NCBI RefSeq assembly: GCF_035609205.1
Contig: NZ_CP141184.1
Location: forward strand, 3,314,501 to 3,378,500
Source: Hymenobacter sp. GOD-10R
Lineage (GTDB): Bacteria > Bacteroidota > Bacteroidia > Cytophagales > Hymenobacteraceae
DNA length: 64,000 bases
Direction: 5' to 3'
This document shows positions 1 to 8,816 of the stretch, piece by piece. Numbering within the stretch: the first letter of the stretch is position 1; each line of letters starts with the position of its first letter. The notes under the pieces were generated by a model, which saw only the letters and a program-made list of their open reading frames with translations, had not been told where the DNA came from and searched no databases. Both the position numbers and the translations under genes were made by a program.

Positions 1-33
1 GGCAAGGTAAAGCTTATTAAAAGAGCTAGGTTA

Positions 34-170
34 TAACTAAAAGCTCCCCTCCTTTTTTAAGGAGGGGTTGGGGGTTGTCAAACTAGAGCTAGAAGACTAG
101 AACTAGTATCGTTCAACGATTGGAACCACCCCCAACTCCTCCTTAAAAAAGGAGGGGAGCTTTTTAGTTA
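34..170. repeat. Long inverted repeat with nested hairpins
   Basis: Two arms of about 44 bases (34-77 and 126-170) are near-perfect reverse complements separated by about 48 bases. Each arm itself contains a hairpin built from CCCCTCCTT and its complement around a short A/T centre. The right arm runs into the stop codon of the TonB receptor gene ending at 168. Element size, GC-rich stems and position just past a gene end resemble a REP/MITE-like intergenic element; it could also act as a transcription terminator for the receptor gene. No transposase lies nearby and no other copy was noticed in this window. Confidence 0.75.
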
Positions 171-2711
171 AAACCTAGCTATGACGCGCAGGTTTACGAC
201 GCGCTGCGAAAGGTAATTGGGCACGGAATACGTGACGGAATTAATGTCTTGCACGTAGCTGTAGCCGCCCACGTTATTGGCCGCTAGTACGTTCAGGATT
301 TCTAGGCCCAGCCACAGACTTTCAAACTGACCAGCCCGGCGGCTAGCTTCAGGGCTGTTGCCGAGGGCAATGACCTTAGAAAAACCTAGGTCGACGCGCT
401 TGTAGGAGCGGCTAAGCTTGCTCGTGCCACGCTGCTCGGGGGCGCTGGGGGGCGAGAACGGCAGGCCGGAGCCAAATACCAAGTTCACGTAGCCGCGCAC
501 CGACGGATTATTAGGCAAATGGTCCTGGAAGAACACACCTAGGTTTACCCGTTGATCGGTGGGACGGCGAATGTAGCCTTTGGGCTCCTTCCCAATAGGG
601 TTGTTCTCCGCGTTAAAAATGGTGATGGAATCCCCCACCAGGTTTTCGCGGGTGGTTTGCACCCCTAGACTAAACCACGACTCGGCACCTTTTACGAACT
701 CCCCGGCCAAGCGGCCTTCCAACCCGGCGGCGTAGGCCTTGGCGTTGTTCTGGGCAAAGTAGCGCAGCCGCACGTTGTCGACGTCGTAGGGTACCACGTC
801 GGTGAGGTACTTGTAATAGGCTTCGCCGGTAAACTTGAAGTCGCGGCCGGCCTTGTTTTTGAAGCGAATTTCATTGCCCACAATAAAATGCAGGGAACGT
901 TGCGCCCGTAGCTCGGGGTTAAGCTGCGCTTGTTGCACGAATACGCCTTGTGCATCGCGGCCACCGATTTGGTTGCGTAGCTCGCGGTAAAACGGCGGCT
1001 GATTGTACACGCCGGTGGCAAACTTATAGGAGACGTTCGGCCGGCGACGCGGCGTGAAGGCGTACTGCACCCGCGGGCTCACAGTCAGCTGCCGGTTCAC
1101 CGTCCAGTAGTTGGCCCGCATGCCGTAGGTCAGCGTGTGCAACGAATCGAGGTCGATGGTGTGCTGGGCATACCCCTGGTAGCGGTAGCTAGCTAGGTTC
1201 AGATCAGAGCGCAGCAACGAACGCCGACGGTCGGGCACGTAGTCAGCCGAGTCAATGAAGCTGTATTCGTCGAGCGTGTCGTGAATCTTTTCGCGGCCCC
1301 CTTTCACGCCCCAACGCACAGTATGTTGGCGGCCGGGCGTCCAGCGGCCCCTTGCTTCCAGCGTGGCAATGCGAGCGGTGAGATTGTTGCGCGAGTGGTC
1401 GAAGCGGGAGCCCACATCGCGCTGGCGCACGGCCTGGTTGAAGTCCTCGGAGTTGGGGTCGCGGTTGATGTCGGCGAATGTATAGGCGGCTTCCACGTCG
1501 CGGTACTCAAACTCGCGCGAAATCAGGGCGCTGGCCAGCAGTTCGCCTTGCAGATTTGGGGTGAAGTTGTGGCGCAGGTTAAGTCCCCCTTGGTACGTAT
1601 CATACTGCATTCGCTCCCGACCGGAGTAGGCAATAAACACCCGCGTCAGCTGATTGGTAGCCGTACTGAACGTCGCCTGACCCGTTTCGGGCGTGAAGCG
1701 GTAGTCGTTGTGGGCAAAGGTGGTAAGCAGACCGAGGGTGGTACGGTCCAGGTTGTCCTGCGGGCCGAGGGCTAGGTTGATATTGGCCTGGCCGTCGTAG
1801 AAGGTTGGGTTGTAGCCGCCGCGGGCCTGCTTCAGCGAGTTGAGCACGTACTGGGCATTCTTGTAGCGAATACCGGCCAGATAGCTCACACGCTTGTTGG
1901 CCGAGGCCGCGCCCACGTGCGCCGTGCCGCCCACTAGGCTAGCCGTAGCAGAGGCCTCAAACTTCACCGGCCGCTTATAGTCAATGCTCAGCACCGAGGA
2001 CAGCTTGTCGCCGTACTTGGGTTGCCAACCCCCGGTCGAGAATTCAATCTTACTAACCAAATCCGGGTTCACGAAGCTCAACCCTTCCTGCTGCGCCGCC
2101 GTGACCAGAAAGGGCCGATAGATTTCGAACCCATTCACATACACCAGGTTCTCTTCGTAGTTGCCACCCCGCACCGAGTACGTACTCGTCAACTCGTTGT
2201 TGGCCACTACGCCGGGCAGCGTAGTCAGGATCTTGTTGAAGTCACCAAAGGCCGAGGGGATTTCCTTGGCCGCGCGCGGGTCCAGGTGCGTGACGCTCAC
2301 CTGCTCGCGGGTGTCGGCCTCGTCGGAGCGGCCCCGCACAACTACGTTGTTCAGACGGTTGTCGGTGGCCAGGATAATCACTAGGTTTTGGGCGGCGGCT
2401 AGGTTCAACGGCAGTCGCTGGCTTTGAAAGCCCACGCGCCGCGCAATAAGCACCAGCGGCTTGGCACCGGCGGCGGGGCGCGTTACGCTAAAAGAAAAGC
2501 GCCCACCCGCATCGGTCGTGGCGCCGCCGGGTTGCCCCTCCACGCCTACTACCACCAACTCCAGCGGTTGGCCAGCCGCGTCGCGCACGGCCCCCGCTAC
2601 GAGCGCCCGCGCTACCTGTTGCGCTACTGCGGCGGGCAAGGGTGCCAGCAACAACAGCAGCCCGAGCACGGACAACCGCTTTTTCACTCCACTACGATAT
2701 AGGTGCTGCAT
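168..2711 (-). CDS. TonB-dependent outer-membrane receptor with carboxypeptidase-like N-terminal domain
   Basis: This 847-residue protein has a signal peptide (about residues 1-31 ending near AVAQQ). A carboxypeptidase-D regulatory-like beta-sandwich (about 35-125, with the motif TTDAGGRFSFSV) follows, then a TonB plug (about 130-230, with LPGVV and YSVRGG) and a long beta-barrel ending in a terminal phenylalanine, as usual for outer-membrane barrels. It should import a siderophore, glycan or other large ligand across the outer membrane using TonB energy; the substrate cannot be read from the sequence. No SusD partner is adjacent, so it is not a standard polysaccharide utilisation pair. The start codon overlaps the stop of the upstream epimerase gene in a TAATG arrangement, implying translational coupling. 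Confidence 0.9.
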   Translation of the reverse strand: MQHLYRSGVKKRLSVLGLLLLLAPLPAAVAQQVARALVAGAVRDAAGQPLELVVVGVEGQPGGATTDAGGRFSFSVTRPAAGAKPLVLIARRVGFQSQRLPLNLAAAQNLVIILATDNRLNNVVVRGRSDEADTREQVSVTHLDPRAAKEIPSAFGDFNKILTTLPGVVANNELTSTYSVRGGNYEENLVYVNGFEIYRPFLVTAAQQEGLSFVNPDLVSKIEFSTGGWQPKYGDKLSSVLSIDYKRPVKFEASATASLVGGTAHVGAASANKRVSYLAGIRYKNAQYVLNSLKQARGGYNPTFYDGQANINLALGPQDNLDRTTLGLLTTFAHNDYRFTPETGQATFSTATNQLTRVFIAYSGRERMQYDTYQGGLNLRHNFTPNLQGELLASALISREFEYRDVEAAYTFADINRDPNSEDFNQAVRQRDVGSRFDHSRNNLTARIATLEARGRWTPGRQHTVRWGVKGGREKIHDTLDEYSFIDSADYVPDRRRSLLRSDLNLASYRYQGYAQHTIDLDSLHTLTYGMRANYWTVNRQLTVSPRVQYAFTPRRRPNVSYKFATGVYNQPPFYRELRNQIGGRDAQGVFVQQAQLNPELRAQRSLHFIVGNEIRFKNKAGRDFKFTGEAYYKYLTDVVPYDVDNVRLRYFAQNNAKAYAAGLEGRLAGEFVKGAESWFSLGVQTTRENLVGDSITIFNAENNPIGKEPKGYIRRPTDQRVNLGVFFQDHLPNNPSVRGYVNLVFGSGLPFSPPSAPEQRGTSKLSRSYKRVDLGFSKVIALGNSPEASRRAGQFESLWLGLEILNVLAANNVGGYSYVQDINSVTYSVPNYLSQRVVNLRVIARF

Positions 2712-3427
2712 TAGCCTATTTCTTGTTCTGCTGCGTCAATGCTAGCCGATAATTGCGTCCGCATGTTGGCCAGGGTAGCCACGGGACCTTCGGCTGAGTT
2801 GAAGACAAAGCTTCCCGCCACGAGGACATTCGCACCGGCCTCCACCAGGGCTCCCGCGTTATCAAGAGTCACGCCACCATCGACCTCGATCAGCGCCGAC
2901 GAGCCGCAATCGATTAGCAACTCTTTCAGCGCGGCCACTTTACGCAATGTATTCGGGATGAATGTTTGTCCGCCAAAGCCAGGGTTTACCGACATCACCA
3001 GCACGACATCCAGGTCGGCGGCAATATCCTCTAATAAGCCGACGGGCGTATGCGGGTTGAGCGCGACGCCAGCCCGGCAACCTAGGTGCTTGATTTGCTG
3101 CACCACGCGGTGTAGGTGCGGGCACGCCTCGTAATGCACCGTGATGCTCGCCGCGCCCGCGTCGCGGAAGGCAGCTAGGTAGTTTTGCGGCTCCTCAATC
3201 ATCAGGTGCACATCGAAGGGCTGCCGGGCGTGGCGGTGCACGGCTTGCAGTACGCCGGGCCCAAAGGATATATTCGGCACAAAGCGACCGTCCATTACAT
3301 CATAGTGCAGCCAGTCGGCGGCACTGTCCGCCAGGCCTTCTACTGCAGCTTGTAAGTTGCCATAATCAGCAGCGAGCAGCGACGGAGCGAGCAAAGGCGC
3401 CATCCGGCGAGTAGTAGTATCATTCAT
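2711..3427 (-). CDS. rpe: Ribulose-phosphate 3-epimerase
   Basis: The enzyme interconverts ribulose 5-phosphate and xylulose 5-phosphate in the cytosolic pentose phosphate pathway. The 238-residue TIM barrel shows the family landmarks: LLAADYGNL near the N-terminus, the metal/acid motif HYDVMDGRFVPN, DVHLMI, the phosphate loop region NPGFGGQ, and EVDGGV near the C-terminus. The open frame extends 48 codons further upstream, but that extension is low-complexity and unlike the family, and the ATG at 3427 gives a standard-length protein. Its stop codon shares one base with the ATG of the TonB receptor, so the two genes are probably co-transcribed although their functions look unrelated. Confidence 0.95.
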   Translation of the reverse strand: MNDTTTRRMAPLLAPSLLAADYGNLQAAVEGLADSAADWLHYDVMDGRFVPNISFGPGVLQAVHRHARQPFDVHLMIEEPQNYLAAFRDAGAASITVHYEACPHLHRVVQQIKHLGCRAGVALNPHTPVGLLEDIAADLDVVLVMSVNPGFGGQTFIPNTLRKVAALKELLIDCGSSALIEVDGGVTLDNAGALVEAGANVLVAGSFVFNSAEGPVATLANMRTQLSASIDAAEQEIG

Positions 3428-3563
3428 AGCACGAAAATAAGGAGTTGGTCGTTGCCGGTTTGCAACTAATTCGCGGGGCAGGGCGCCGCGCGGGCAGCCA
3501 CAGGCGCGTGAGCCACCCAACAACCCTACCGCTAACGCGGCACAGCACCTAGCATTGTGGACC

Positions 3564-3617
3564 TTACCCATAAAAAAGCAGAAGCCTCGTGCGAAGCTTC
3601 TGCTTTTTTATGGGTAA
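3564..3617. terminator. Perfect 22-bp stem terminator, symmetric on both strands
   Basis: A perfect 22-base stem (3564-3585 with 3596-3617) encloses a 10-base loop. The stem includes an A-run on the left and the matching T-run on the right, so the hairpin carries a U-rich segment on either strand. It sits 16 bases beyond the stop of the S8 protease gene and is expected to end that transcript before rpe. Confidence 0.85.
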
Positions 3618-3632
3618 CCTAAGTGGCGACGT

Positions 3633-5342
3633 TTACAGCTTCAGGAAGCGGGCAGCACGCGGCGCAGCATTCGTGGCTTGCACCGTGCAGTTGTACATGC
3701 CCTGGCTCAGCGTCCCAGTTTGCAATATCACGCTGGCCGCGGCGGAAGCGCGCACTTGCTGTTCGGCTACCAGCGCCCCGCGCCCATCATAGATGCGCAC
3801 GAATAAGGCCTTGCCTTGCAGCTCCGTCGGCAGCACCAGCGTGAGCGCCTCGTCGGTGCTCGGGTTGGGGTACACGGCTAGCTGGGGCTGGGCCGAAGCA
3901 CGGTTTTTGGTGGCCAACGGCGTGTTGGGGTTCGCCAAGTTATAGGCCCGCACAAAATCGGGGATACCAAAACCTAGGCTGTTATCTGGGGCGTTTACCT
4001 GGGTGCCGGAGCGCTTTAGGTAAAAGATTACTTGCTGGGCCGTGAGTCGAGGGTTGGCCTGCCAAAAGTCGGCGGCCATGCCCGCCAGGATGGGGCACGA
4101 GAACGAAGTACCGCTGCTGCGCACGGAAGTGCCGGTGGCCGAAATAACCGCCGCCGACGTACCGAGCGCCGCCAAATCTGGCTTGATACGCCCGTCGGCC
4201 GTAGGGCCGAAGGAGCTAAAGGACGAGCGCACCATGGTTGACGTCACCGAGCCCACGCTGATAATGGAATCGGCGTCGGCGGGGGCGCCGATGTAGCGCC
4301 AGGCACCGGCGCCATCGTTACCGGCCGAATTACACACCAGCATGCCGACGCGGGCAGCCACGGAGGCGGCTCGTGATACGATGGTGGTGCGGCCGTTCAT
4401 ATCCGCGTAGGTATGACTCAGAGCCGTGTTGTCGAAGGTAGTGTAGCCCAGCGACGAGCTGATGACGTCAACCCCAGCCGAATCGGCGTACTCGGCGGCA
4501 ATCAGCCAGTTAGCTTCTTCCACCGGGCTTTCCGTATCCGTATCCTCCGTGATGAGCAGCCGGTACGTCGCGTTGGGCGCCGTCCCGATAAACAACCCGG
4601 TCTGGTTGGCGCCCATGGTTGATAACGTATTGGTGCCGTGGCTGCTGCGCGTGTACACCGCGGTGTTCTTCTCCACAAAGTTGAACACACTGGCAATGCG
4701 GTTTTCGTTGCGGAGCGCTGCGAAGGGTGAAGCCGTGTTCACCCCCGGAAATCCACCGTCGAACACGGCAATCTGTATGCCTTCGCCCCGGAAGCCCGCG
4801 TCGTGCGCGCGCACGGCCCCAATCATGTTGGCCTGCACGTAGGCATTGCCGTAATCAGCGGGGACGGCGGCTACCGACGCCGTTGTAGCGGCTAGGTTTT
4901 CTTCTACCTCCTCCTTTATGATGCCGGATTCGGTATCGGTGAGGTTCAGCACCTGGCTGCTGCGCACAAACGGCAACCCATTCAGGGCCGCTAGCACACT
5001 TTCGTCGCAGGATACCACGGCGGCGTTGAACCAGCGCGAGGTGTACCACACCTGTACGCCAGGCACGGCTTTCACCTGCGTCACGTAGCTAGGATTCACC
5101 GGTAGGTCGCGGGACAGCACGGCAATGCCTTGCTTGGTGCGCCGCGCAATGGCCCGCGCCGACAAGTACGCCTGCGGCTGCGCCGTGCTGTAGGGCGAGT
5201 TGGCCTTGTCCTTGAAGTAAATCAGATACTTGTGCACGGCCGTGGGTTCTACACGCACAGAAAGCGGCGCGGCGGTCCCCACAGTGGGCGCCAGAGCCTC
5301 CAGCAAAAGCCCGGAGGATACAAGAAGAGTAGAAATTCGCAT
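3633..5342 (-). CDS. S8 (subtilisin-like) serine protease with T9SS type A sorting domain
   Basis: This is a secreted 569-residue subtilase. A signal peptide (about 1-24) is followed by a propeptide-like region and the catalytic domain: Asp195 in AVFDGG, His235 in SSHGTN, the oxyanion Asn338 in CNSAGNDG, and the nucleophile Ser413 in SGTSFSCP. The last about 80 residues (from YPNPSTDEAL, ending RFLKL) form a type A C-terminal sorting domain, which directs Bacteroidota proteins through the type IX secretion system to the cell surface or medium. The likely role is extracellular proteolysis for nutrient release. It appears monocistronic: a strong terminator follows it and a separate leader precedes it. 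All triad residues are present, so activity is expected. Confidence 0.92.
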   Translation of the reverse strand: MRISTLLVSSGLLLEALAPTVGTAAPLSVRVEPTAVHKYLIYFKDKANSPYSTAQPQAYLSARAIARRTKQGIAVLSRDLPVNPSYVTQVKAVPGVQVWYTSRWFNAAVVSCDESVLAALNGLPFVRSSQVLNLTDTESGIIKEEVEENLAATTASVAAVPADYGNAYVQANMIGAVRAHDAGFRGEGIQIAVFDGGFPGVNTASPFAALRNENRIASVFNFVEKNTAVYTRSSHGTNTLSTMGANQTGLFIGTAPNATYRLLITEDTDTESPVEEANWLIAAEYADSAGVDVISSSLGYTTFDNTALSHTYADMNGRTTIVSRAASVAARVGMLVCNSAGNDGAGAWRYIGAPADADSIISVGSVTSTMVRSSFSSFGPTADGRIKPDLAALGTSAAVISATGTSVRSSGTSFSCPILAGMAADFWQANPRLTAQQVIFYLKRSGTQVNAPDNSLGFGIPDFVRAYNLANPNTPLATKNRASAQPQLAVYPNPSTDEALTLVLPTELQGKALFVRIYDGRGALVAEQQVRASAAASVILQTGTLSQGMYNCTVQATNAAPRAARFLKL

Positions 5343-5446
5343 AAGATGGTGATTGGTTGGTGGTTAAATATAGCTGCCAATTCGAGAATACTTCTACTAC
5401 GTTCACTTTTAAATCCGCCGCCATCTTTTCCTGCTATGAACAAAAA

Positions 5447-5474
5447 AAAGTGGCCGGATGCATCCGGCCACTTT
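5447..5474 (-). terminator. Rho-independent terminator after the lipoprotein gene
   Basis: A perfect 28-base palindrome (14-bp stem, effectively a four-base loop at the centre) is followed on the minus strand by a run of T. It lies 27 bases after the stop codon of the lipoprotein gene. Confidence 0.88.
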
Positions 5475-5501
5475 CTCTTGCGTTGTGTTTCTCTGTGCGG
5501 C

Positions 5502-6266
5502 CTATAAGCGGCCCGAGTCGACTAGCGTCTCCGAGCGCACACGACCTAGGTAGATGTAAGACTTATTGGGTGAGCAGTTGCCCGAGGATGGGCAATATTG
5601 GTAGCGCCGCCGCACCCGGTACACCAAGCCAACTCCACGGGCATATACCTGCCGGTATTTGGCCACCTGCCGGATACCGTCGTCGATGATTTGCCCGTAG
5701 GAGTTCACACCGCTGTCGTCCGTGGTTACAGTTTGGTCATAGTGTCGCGGCTGCCCATTGGTGATGATGTCGAACGGCTGGCCCGCCCGCTTGTAGCTTC
5801 GGTTTTGGAACGTCACCGTATCCAGGGTGTTGTAAGCATCACGGTTCCAAGACGTTCCTTCCTGCACCGGAAACACTAGTTCCACCGTCCGCCGATTGTT
5901 GCGCGTTAGCAGTACGGTCTGCGCGGAGGGATTAACCAGCATTACGCTGTCGTCTTGCCAGGCATCGGTTGTGGCGTTGCGCTTGGAGCGCACCACGCGG
6001 TAAGCTAGCTGCCCGGCCGCATCCGTGAAGCTCTCCGTGATTCGCTCCCGAAACTGAAAGCGCGTCACCCCGATCACATTGTTGTTCCAGGTGCTGTCGA
6101 TAACGTTGTAGGTACGGTAAGTACCTACTTCCACTGGGTAATAATCGGTGCCAGCTTCCAGACCAGGTTCCGTTTCCGTTTTGCACGCCGTTACAGCTAA
6201 GGCAAGCAAACCGGCGCCTACGAAACCGTAGCGCAACACAGAAGAAAAAGTAAACCGTTGGGGCAT
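5502..6266 (-). CDS. Putative lipoprotein of unknown function
   Basis: The predicted 254-residue protein begins with a lipoprotein signal (hydrophobic stretch ending in LAVTAC, with the acylated Cys at residue 28). The ATG at 6266 is preferred over the further upstream TTG because it gives a normal-length signal peptide and because the TTG falls inside a hairpin. The mature part is beta-rich, with a pattern (YYPVEVGTYRTYNVIDSTW) seen in Bacteroidota lipoproteins that measure no obvious catalytic motif; two cysteines in YCPSSGNC near the C-terminus may form a disulfide. Function is unknown; it is probably anchored to the outer or inner membrane facing the periplasm. It lies downstream of mnmA but with a hairpin between them. 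Confidence 0.75.
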   Translation of the reverse strand: MPQRFTFSSVLRYGFVGAGLLALAVTACKTETEPGLEAGTDYYPVEVGTYRTYNVIDSTWNNNVIGVTRFQFRERITESFTDAAGQLAYRVVRSKRNATTDAWQDDSVMLVNPSAQTVLLTRNNRRTVELVFPVQEGTSWNRDAYNTLDTVTFQNRSYKRAGQPFDIITNGQPRHYDQTVTTDDSGVNSYGQIIDDGIRQVAKYRQVYARGVGLVYRVRRRYQYCPSSGNCSPNKSYIYLGRVRSETLVDSGRL

Positions 6267-6288
6267 AGAGGGAATTCTGGATAGAACG

Positions 6289-6323
6289 CTCAATAGCCCA
6301 GGCTTTACCCCCAGGCTATTGAG
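6289..6323 (-). terminator. Hairpin between mnmA and the lipoprotein gene
   Basis: A 10-bp perfect stem (6289-6298 with 6314-6323) lies 16 bases after the mnmA stop codon. There is no strong U-run after it, so it may be a weak terminator or a leader hairpin of the lipoprotein mRNA. Confidence 0.5.
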
Positions 6324-6338
6324 TAATCTATATATAAA

Positions 6339-7490
6339 TCAGACCGTCAGCGCCGTAGCACCCGTCGTGGCAACCGGAACCTCGCCAATAACGTGCCGTT
6401 CTATCCAACCGCCGCCGAGCACGTCGTTGCCTTCGTAAAAGACGGCTGCTTGGCCCGGTGTAATAGCGTGCACGGGCTCCTCGAAGTACACGTGGATTTT
6501 GTCGCCAATCTGCTCCAGGAATGCCGGCGCGCCGTCGTGGTTGTAGCGGATCTTGGTTATGCTAGGCACCAGACCCCGGCCTTCCAGCGAGGCGTACTTA
6601 CCTAGGTTTAGCTTGCCGACTACCGTTTGGGAGCTCGCTAGCTCGTCGTAGTTGCCGAGCACGACCTGGTTGGTTTCGGGGCGAATTTCGGTCACGTACA
6701 CCGGAAAGCCCAAGGCAATACCGAGGCCTTTGCGCTGCCCAATGGTGTAGAATGGGTAGCCTTCGTGCTTGCCGACCACGGTACCATCGCGCAAAATGAA
6801 CTCGCCGCCAGCCACGCGCGCTTCCAGCCCTTCCACGCGCCGCCGCAGGAACCCACGGTAGTCATTGTCAGGGATAAAGCAGATTTCGTAGCTCTCGGGC
6901 TTGTTCACCAGCGCGGTGAAGCCACGCCGCCGGGCCTCGTCGTAAATCTCGGTTTTGCGCATGCCGCCTAGTGGAAATAGCGTGCGCGATAAGCTAGCTT
7001 GTGAGATGCCCCACAGCGCGTAGCTCTGGTCTTTGTTCTCGTCGAGCCCTTTGCTAATTACGTAGCGGCCATCTTCCAGGCGCACGTTGGCGTAGTGGCC
7101 GGTAGCAATAAACTCGCAGCCGAGCTGGTCGGCGCGGCGCAACAAGGCGTCCCACTTGATGTGGGTGTTGCAGAGCACGCACGGGTTGGGCGTGCGGCCG
7201 GCGAGGTACTCGTCGGTGAAGTTGTTGATCACGAAGTCGCCGAACTCGTCGCGGATGTCAATGATGTAGTGCGGGAAGCCTAGCTCCACGGCAATGGCCC
7301 GCGCATCATTGATCGAGTCGAGCGAGCAGCAGCCCGTCTCTTTCTTGGAACCGCCCGCCGAGGCGTAGTCCCAGGTTTTCATAGTCATGCCGACTACTTC
7401 GTAGCCTTGCTCGTGCAGCAATACCGCTGCCACCGAGCTGTCGATGCCGCCGCTCATAGCGACAAGCACCCGTCCTTTGGTCGTATTCAT
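6339..7490 (-). CDS. mnmA: tRNA-specific 2-thiouridylase MnmA
   Basis: MnmA activates U34 of the Lys, Glu and Gln tRNAs with ATP and transfers sulfur to make 2-thiouridine. The 383-residue protein has the PP-loop SGGIDSS (residues 13-19), the catalytic cysteine in NPCVLCN (C104 or C107), the second conserved cysteine in YEICFIP (C204), and the tRNA-binding C-terminal beta-barrel with GQRKGLGI and PGQAAVFY. An early CC pair (54-55) is typical of Bacteroidota and chloroplast-type versions. The ATG at 7490 gives standard length. No sulfur-relay partner is adjacent, so it probably forms a single-gene unit. Confidence 0.97.
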   Translation of the reverse strand: MNTTKGRVLVAMSGGIDSSVAAVLLHEQGYEVVGMTMKTWDYASAGGSKKETGCCSLDSINDARAIAVELGFPHYIIDIRDEFGDFVINNFTDEYLAGRTPNPCVLCNTHIKWDALLRRADQLGCEFIATGHYANVRLEDGRYVISKGLDENKDQSYALWGISQASLSRTLFPLGGMRKTEIYDEARRRGFTALVNKPESYEICFIPDNDYRGFLRRRVEGLEARVAGGEFILRDGTVVGKHEGYPFYTIGQRKGLGIALGFPVYVTEIRPETNQVVLGNYDELASSQTVVGKLNLGKYASLEGRGLVPSITKIRYNHDGAPAFLEQIGDKIHVYFEEPVHAITPGQAAVFYEGNDVLGGGWIERHVIGEVPVATTGATALTV

Positions 7491-7805
7491 AAGAATTTAA
7501 AAAACGCCCGGAAGTCCAAAGTTTCCGGCCGCATTGTGAGACCTACCAAGAAAAAGCGCGTTTGCATTCAACTTCTGAGTAGTACATAGAAGAAGCTTTC
7601 TCCTAAAAACGAGAGCTTTCCCTTTCATACCTCTGCAAAACGCTTTTAGCAGGAAGACGACAACGCAACACCGACCGTGTTGGTGCCCTTTCTAGATGGC
7701 AAAGTTAACGCTACGCTACCAAACGGCTTCACTTAAATAACACCATATGATTCTGTAGCGCGCCGCGCCGCACGACCATGTTATGTTGCTCACTGCCCAC
7801 AGACC
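7491..7805. other. Intergenic region upstream of mnmA
   Basis: No gene is seen. On the minus strand a TAACTTTG sequence (7700-7707) matches the Bacteroidota -7 consensus TAnnTTTG and could start a long mnmA leader, but a correctly spaced -33 TTTG was not found. The region lies between two minus-strand genes. Confidence 0.4.
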
Positions 7806-8705
7806 CTAGTTCAAGAATTGAGTGCGGTACTCGTGGGGTGTGAGGCCAACTTCTTTTTTGAAGAGCCGCGTAAAGTAAGGTGGATTATTGAAGCCGAGCT
7901 GGTAGGCGGTTTGCGCAATCGTGTTATCGGTGCTGATAAGCAAATTTTTGGCTTCGCCTAGCAAAAACAGATGCAAGTGGTCGAGCGCCGTTTTGCCCGT
8001 TTCCTGCTTCAGCAAATCGGTGAGGTAGCGGGGTGAGGTGTTCAACTGATCGGCTAGGTATTTCACGGTTGGCAGGCCTTCTTCCTGCAGCTTTCCACCT
8101 TCAAAATAGGCCGTCAGCAACGCCGTAAACCGGGCTACCGTGCTGCCCGATAAGGCAGTGCGATTTAGAAACTGACGCTTGTAGAAGCGTTGCGAATACT
8201 TCAGAATGGAGGCTAGGTGCGTTAGGATAATATCGCGGCTGTACTCGTCCGGGTTGTTGCCATACTCAAAACCAATCTGGTGGTACAAGTCCCAGAGAAT
8301 CTGCTCTTCGCGCGGGGCTAGGTGCAGGGCCTCGTTGACTTCGTAGTCGAAGAAACCATACTTTTTTATTTCGGCGTGCAGCGGGTGCCCGAGCAGGTAG
8401 TCTTCGTGAATGATGAGCACGAAGGCCATCTCGATAAGCTGTAAGTCCGTGATTTGCATCACCTGCCGGGGCTTTACAAACGACAGGGCGCCGGCCTCGT
8501 GGTCGTAGCTGGTTTTGCCGTAGAGGAAAAGCCCGCCCGCTTTCATCTTCCGAAAGCTAATCATGTAGAAATCCGTGGTCAGTGGGGCCTCACCAAAGGA
8601 ACAGTGCAACAGCTGTTGGCACGTGAGCAGACTCAATAACGGATGCGCAGGCGGCGGGTAGCCACAGGCGCGGTGAAACTCGCTGATGCTCTTGAAATGT
8701 CTCAT
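7806..8705 (-). CDS. AraC-family transcriptional regulator
   Basis: The 299-residue protein has an N-terminal ligand-sensing region and a C-terminal pair of helix-turn-helix motifs (about residues 205-295), with the hallmark YQLGFNNPPYFTRLFKKEVGLTPHEYR. The N-terminal part (YGKTSYDHEAGALSFVKP) fits the cupin-like sensor of this family. It is encoded on the same strand as, and just downstream of, a short-chain dehydrogenase gene (8817-9638), a pairing repeated elsewhere in the window, so it may control that gene in response to the substrate or an oxidant. The ligand is unknown. Confidence 0.9.
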   Translation of the reverse strand: MRHFKSISEFHRACGYPPPAHPLLSLLTCQQLLHCSFGEAPLTTDFYMISFRKMKAGGLFLYGKTSYDHEAGALSFVKPRQVMQITDLQLIEMAFVLIIHEDYLLGHPLHAEIKKYGFFDYEVNEALHLAPREEQILWDLYHQIGFEYGNNPDEYSRDIILTHLASILKYSQRFYKRQFLNRTALSGSTVARFTALLTAYFEGGKLQEEGLPTVKYLADQLNTSPRYLTDLLKQETGKTALDHLHLFLLGEAKNLLISTDNTIAQTAYQLGFNNPPYFTRLFKKEVGLTPHEYRTQFLN

Positions 8706-8816
8706 GGCTAGGGCCCGTAACAGGCAAGTAGATACAAAAATAAAGATAGCGCAAACGGCCCCTACCCCTTGCAGGCAGGGGCCGCGTTCGGGCAGCTACA
8801 GCCGCTAGGGGCGGCC

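Noticed and set aside
1281..1775. 164-codon open frame opposite the TonB receptor gene
   Set aside because: It lies wholly antisense to a well-supported receptor and has no recognisable domain; GC-rich DNA gives many such frames.
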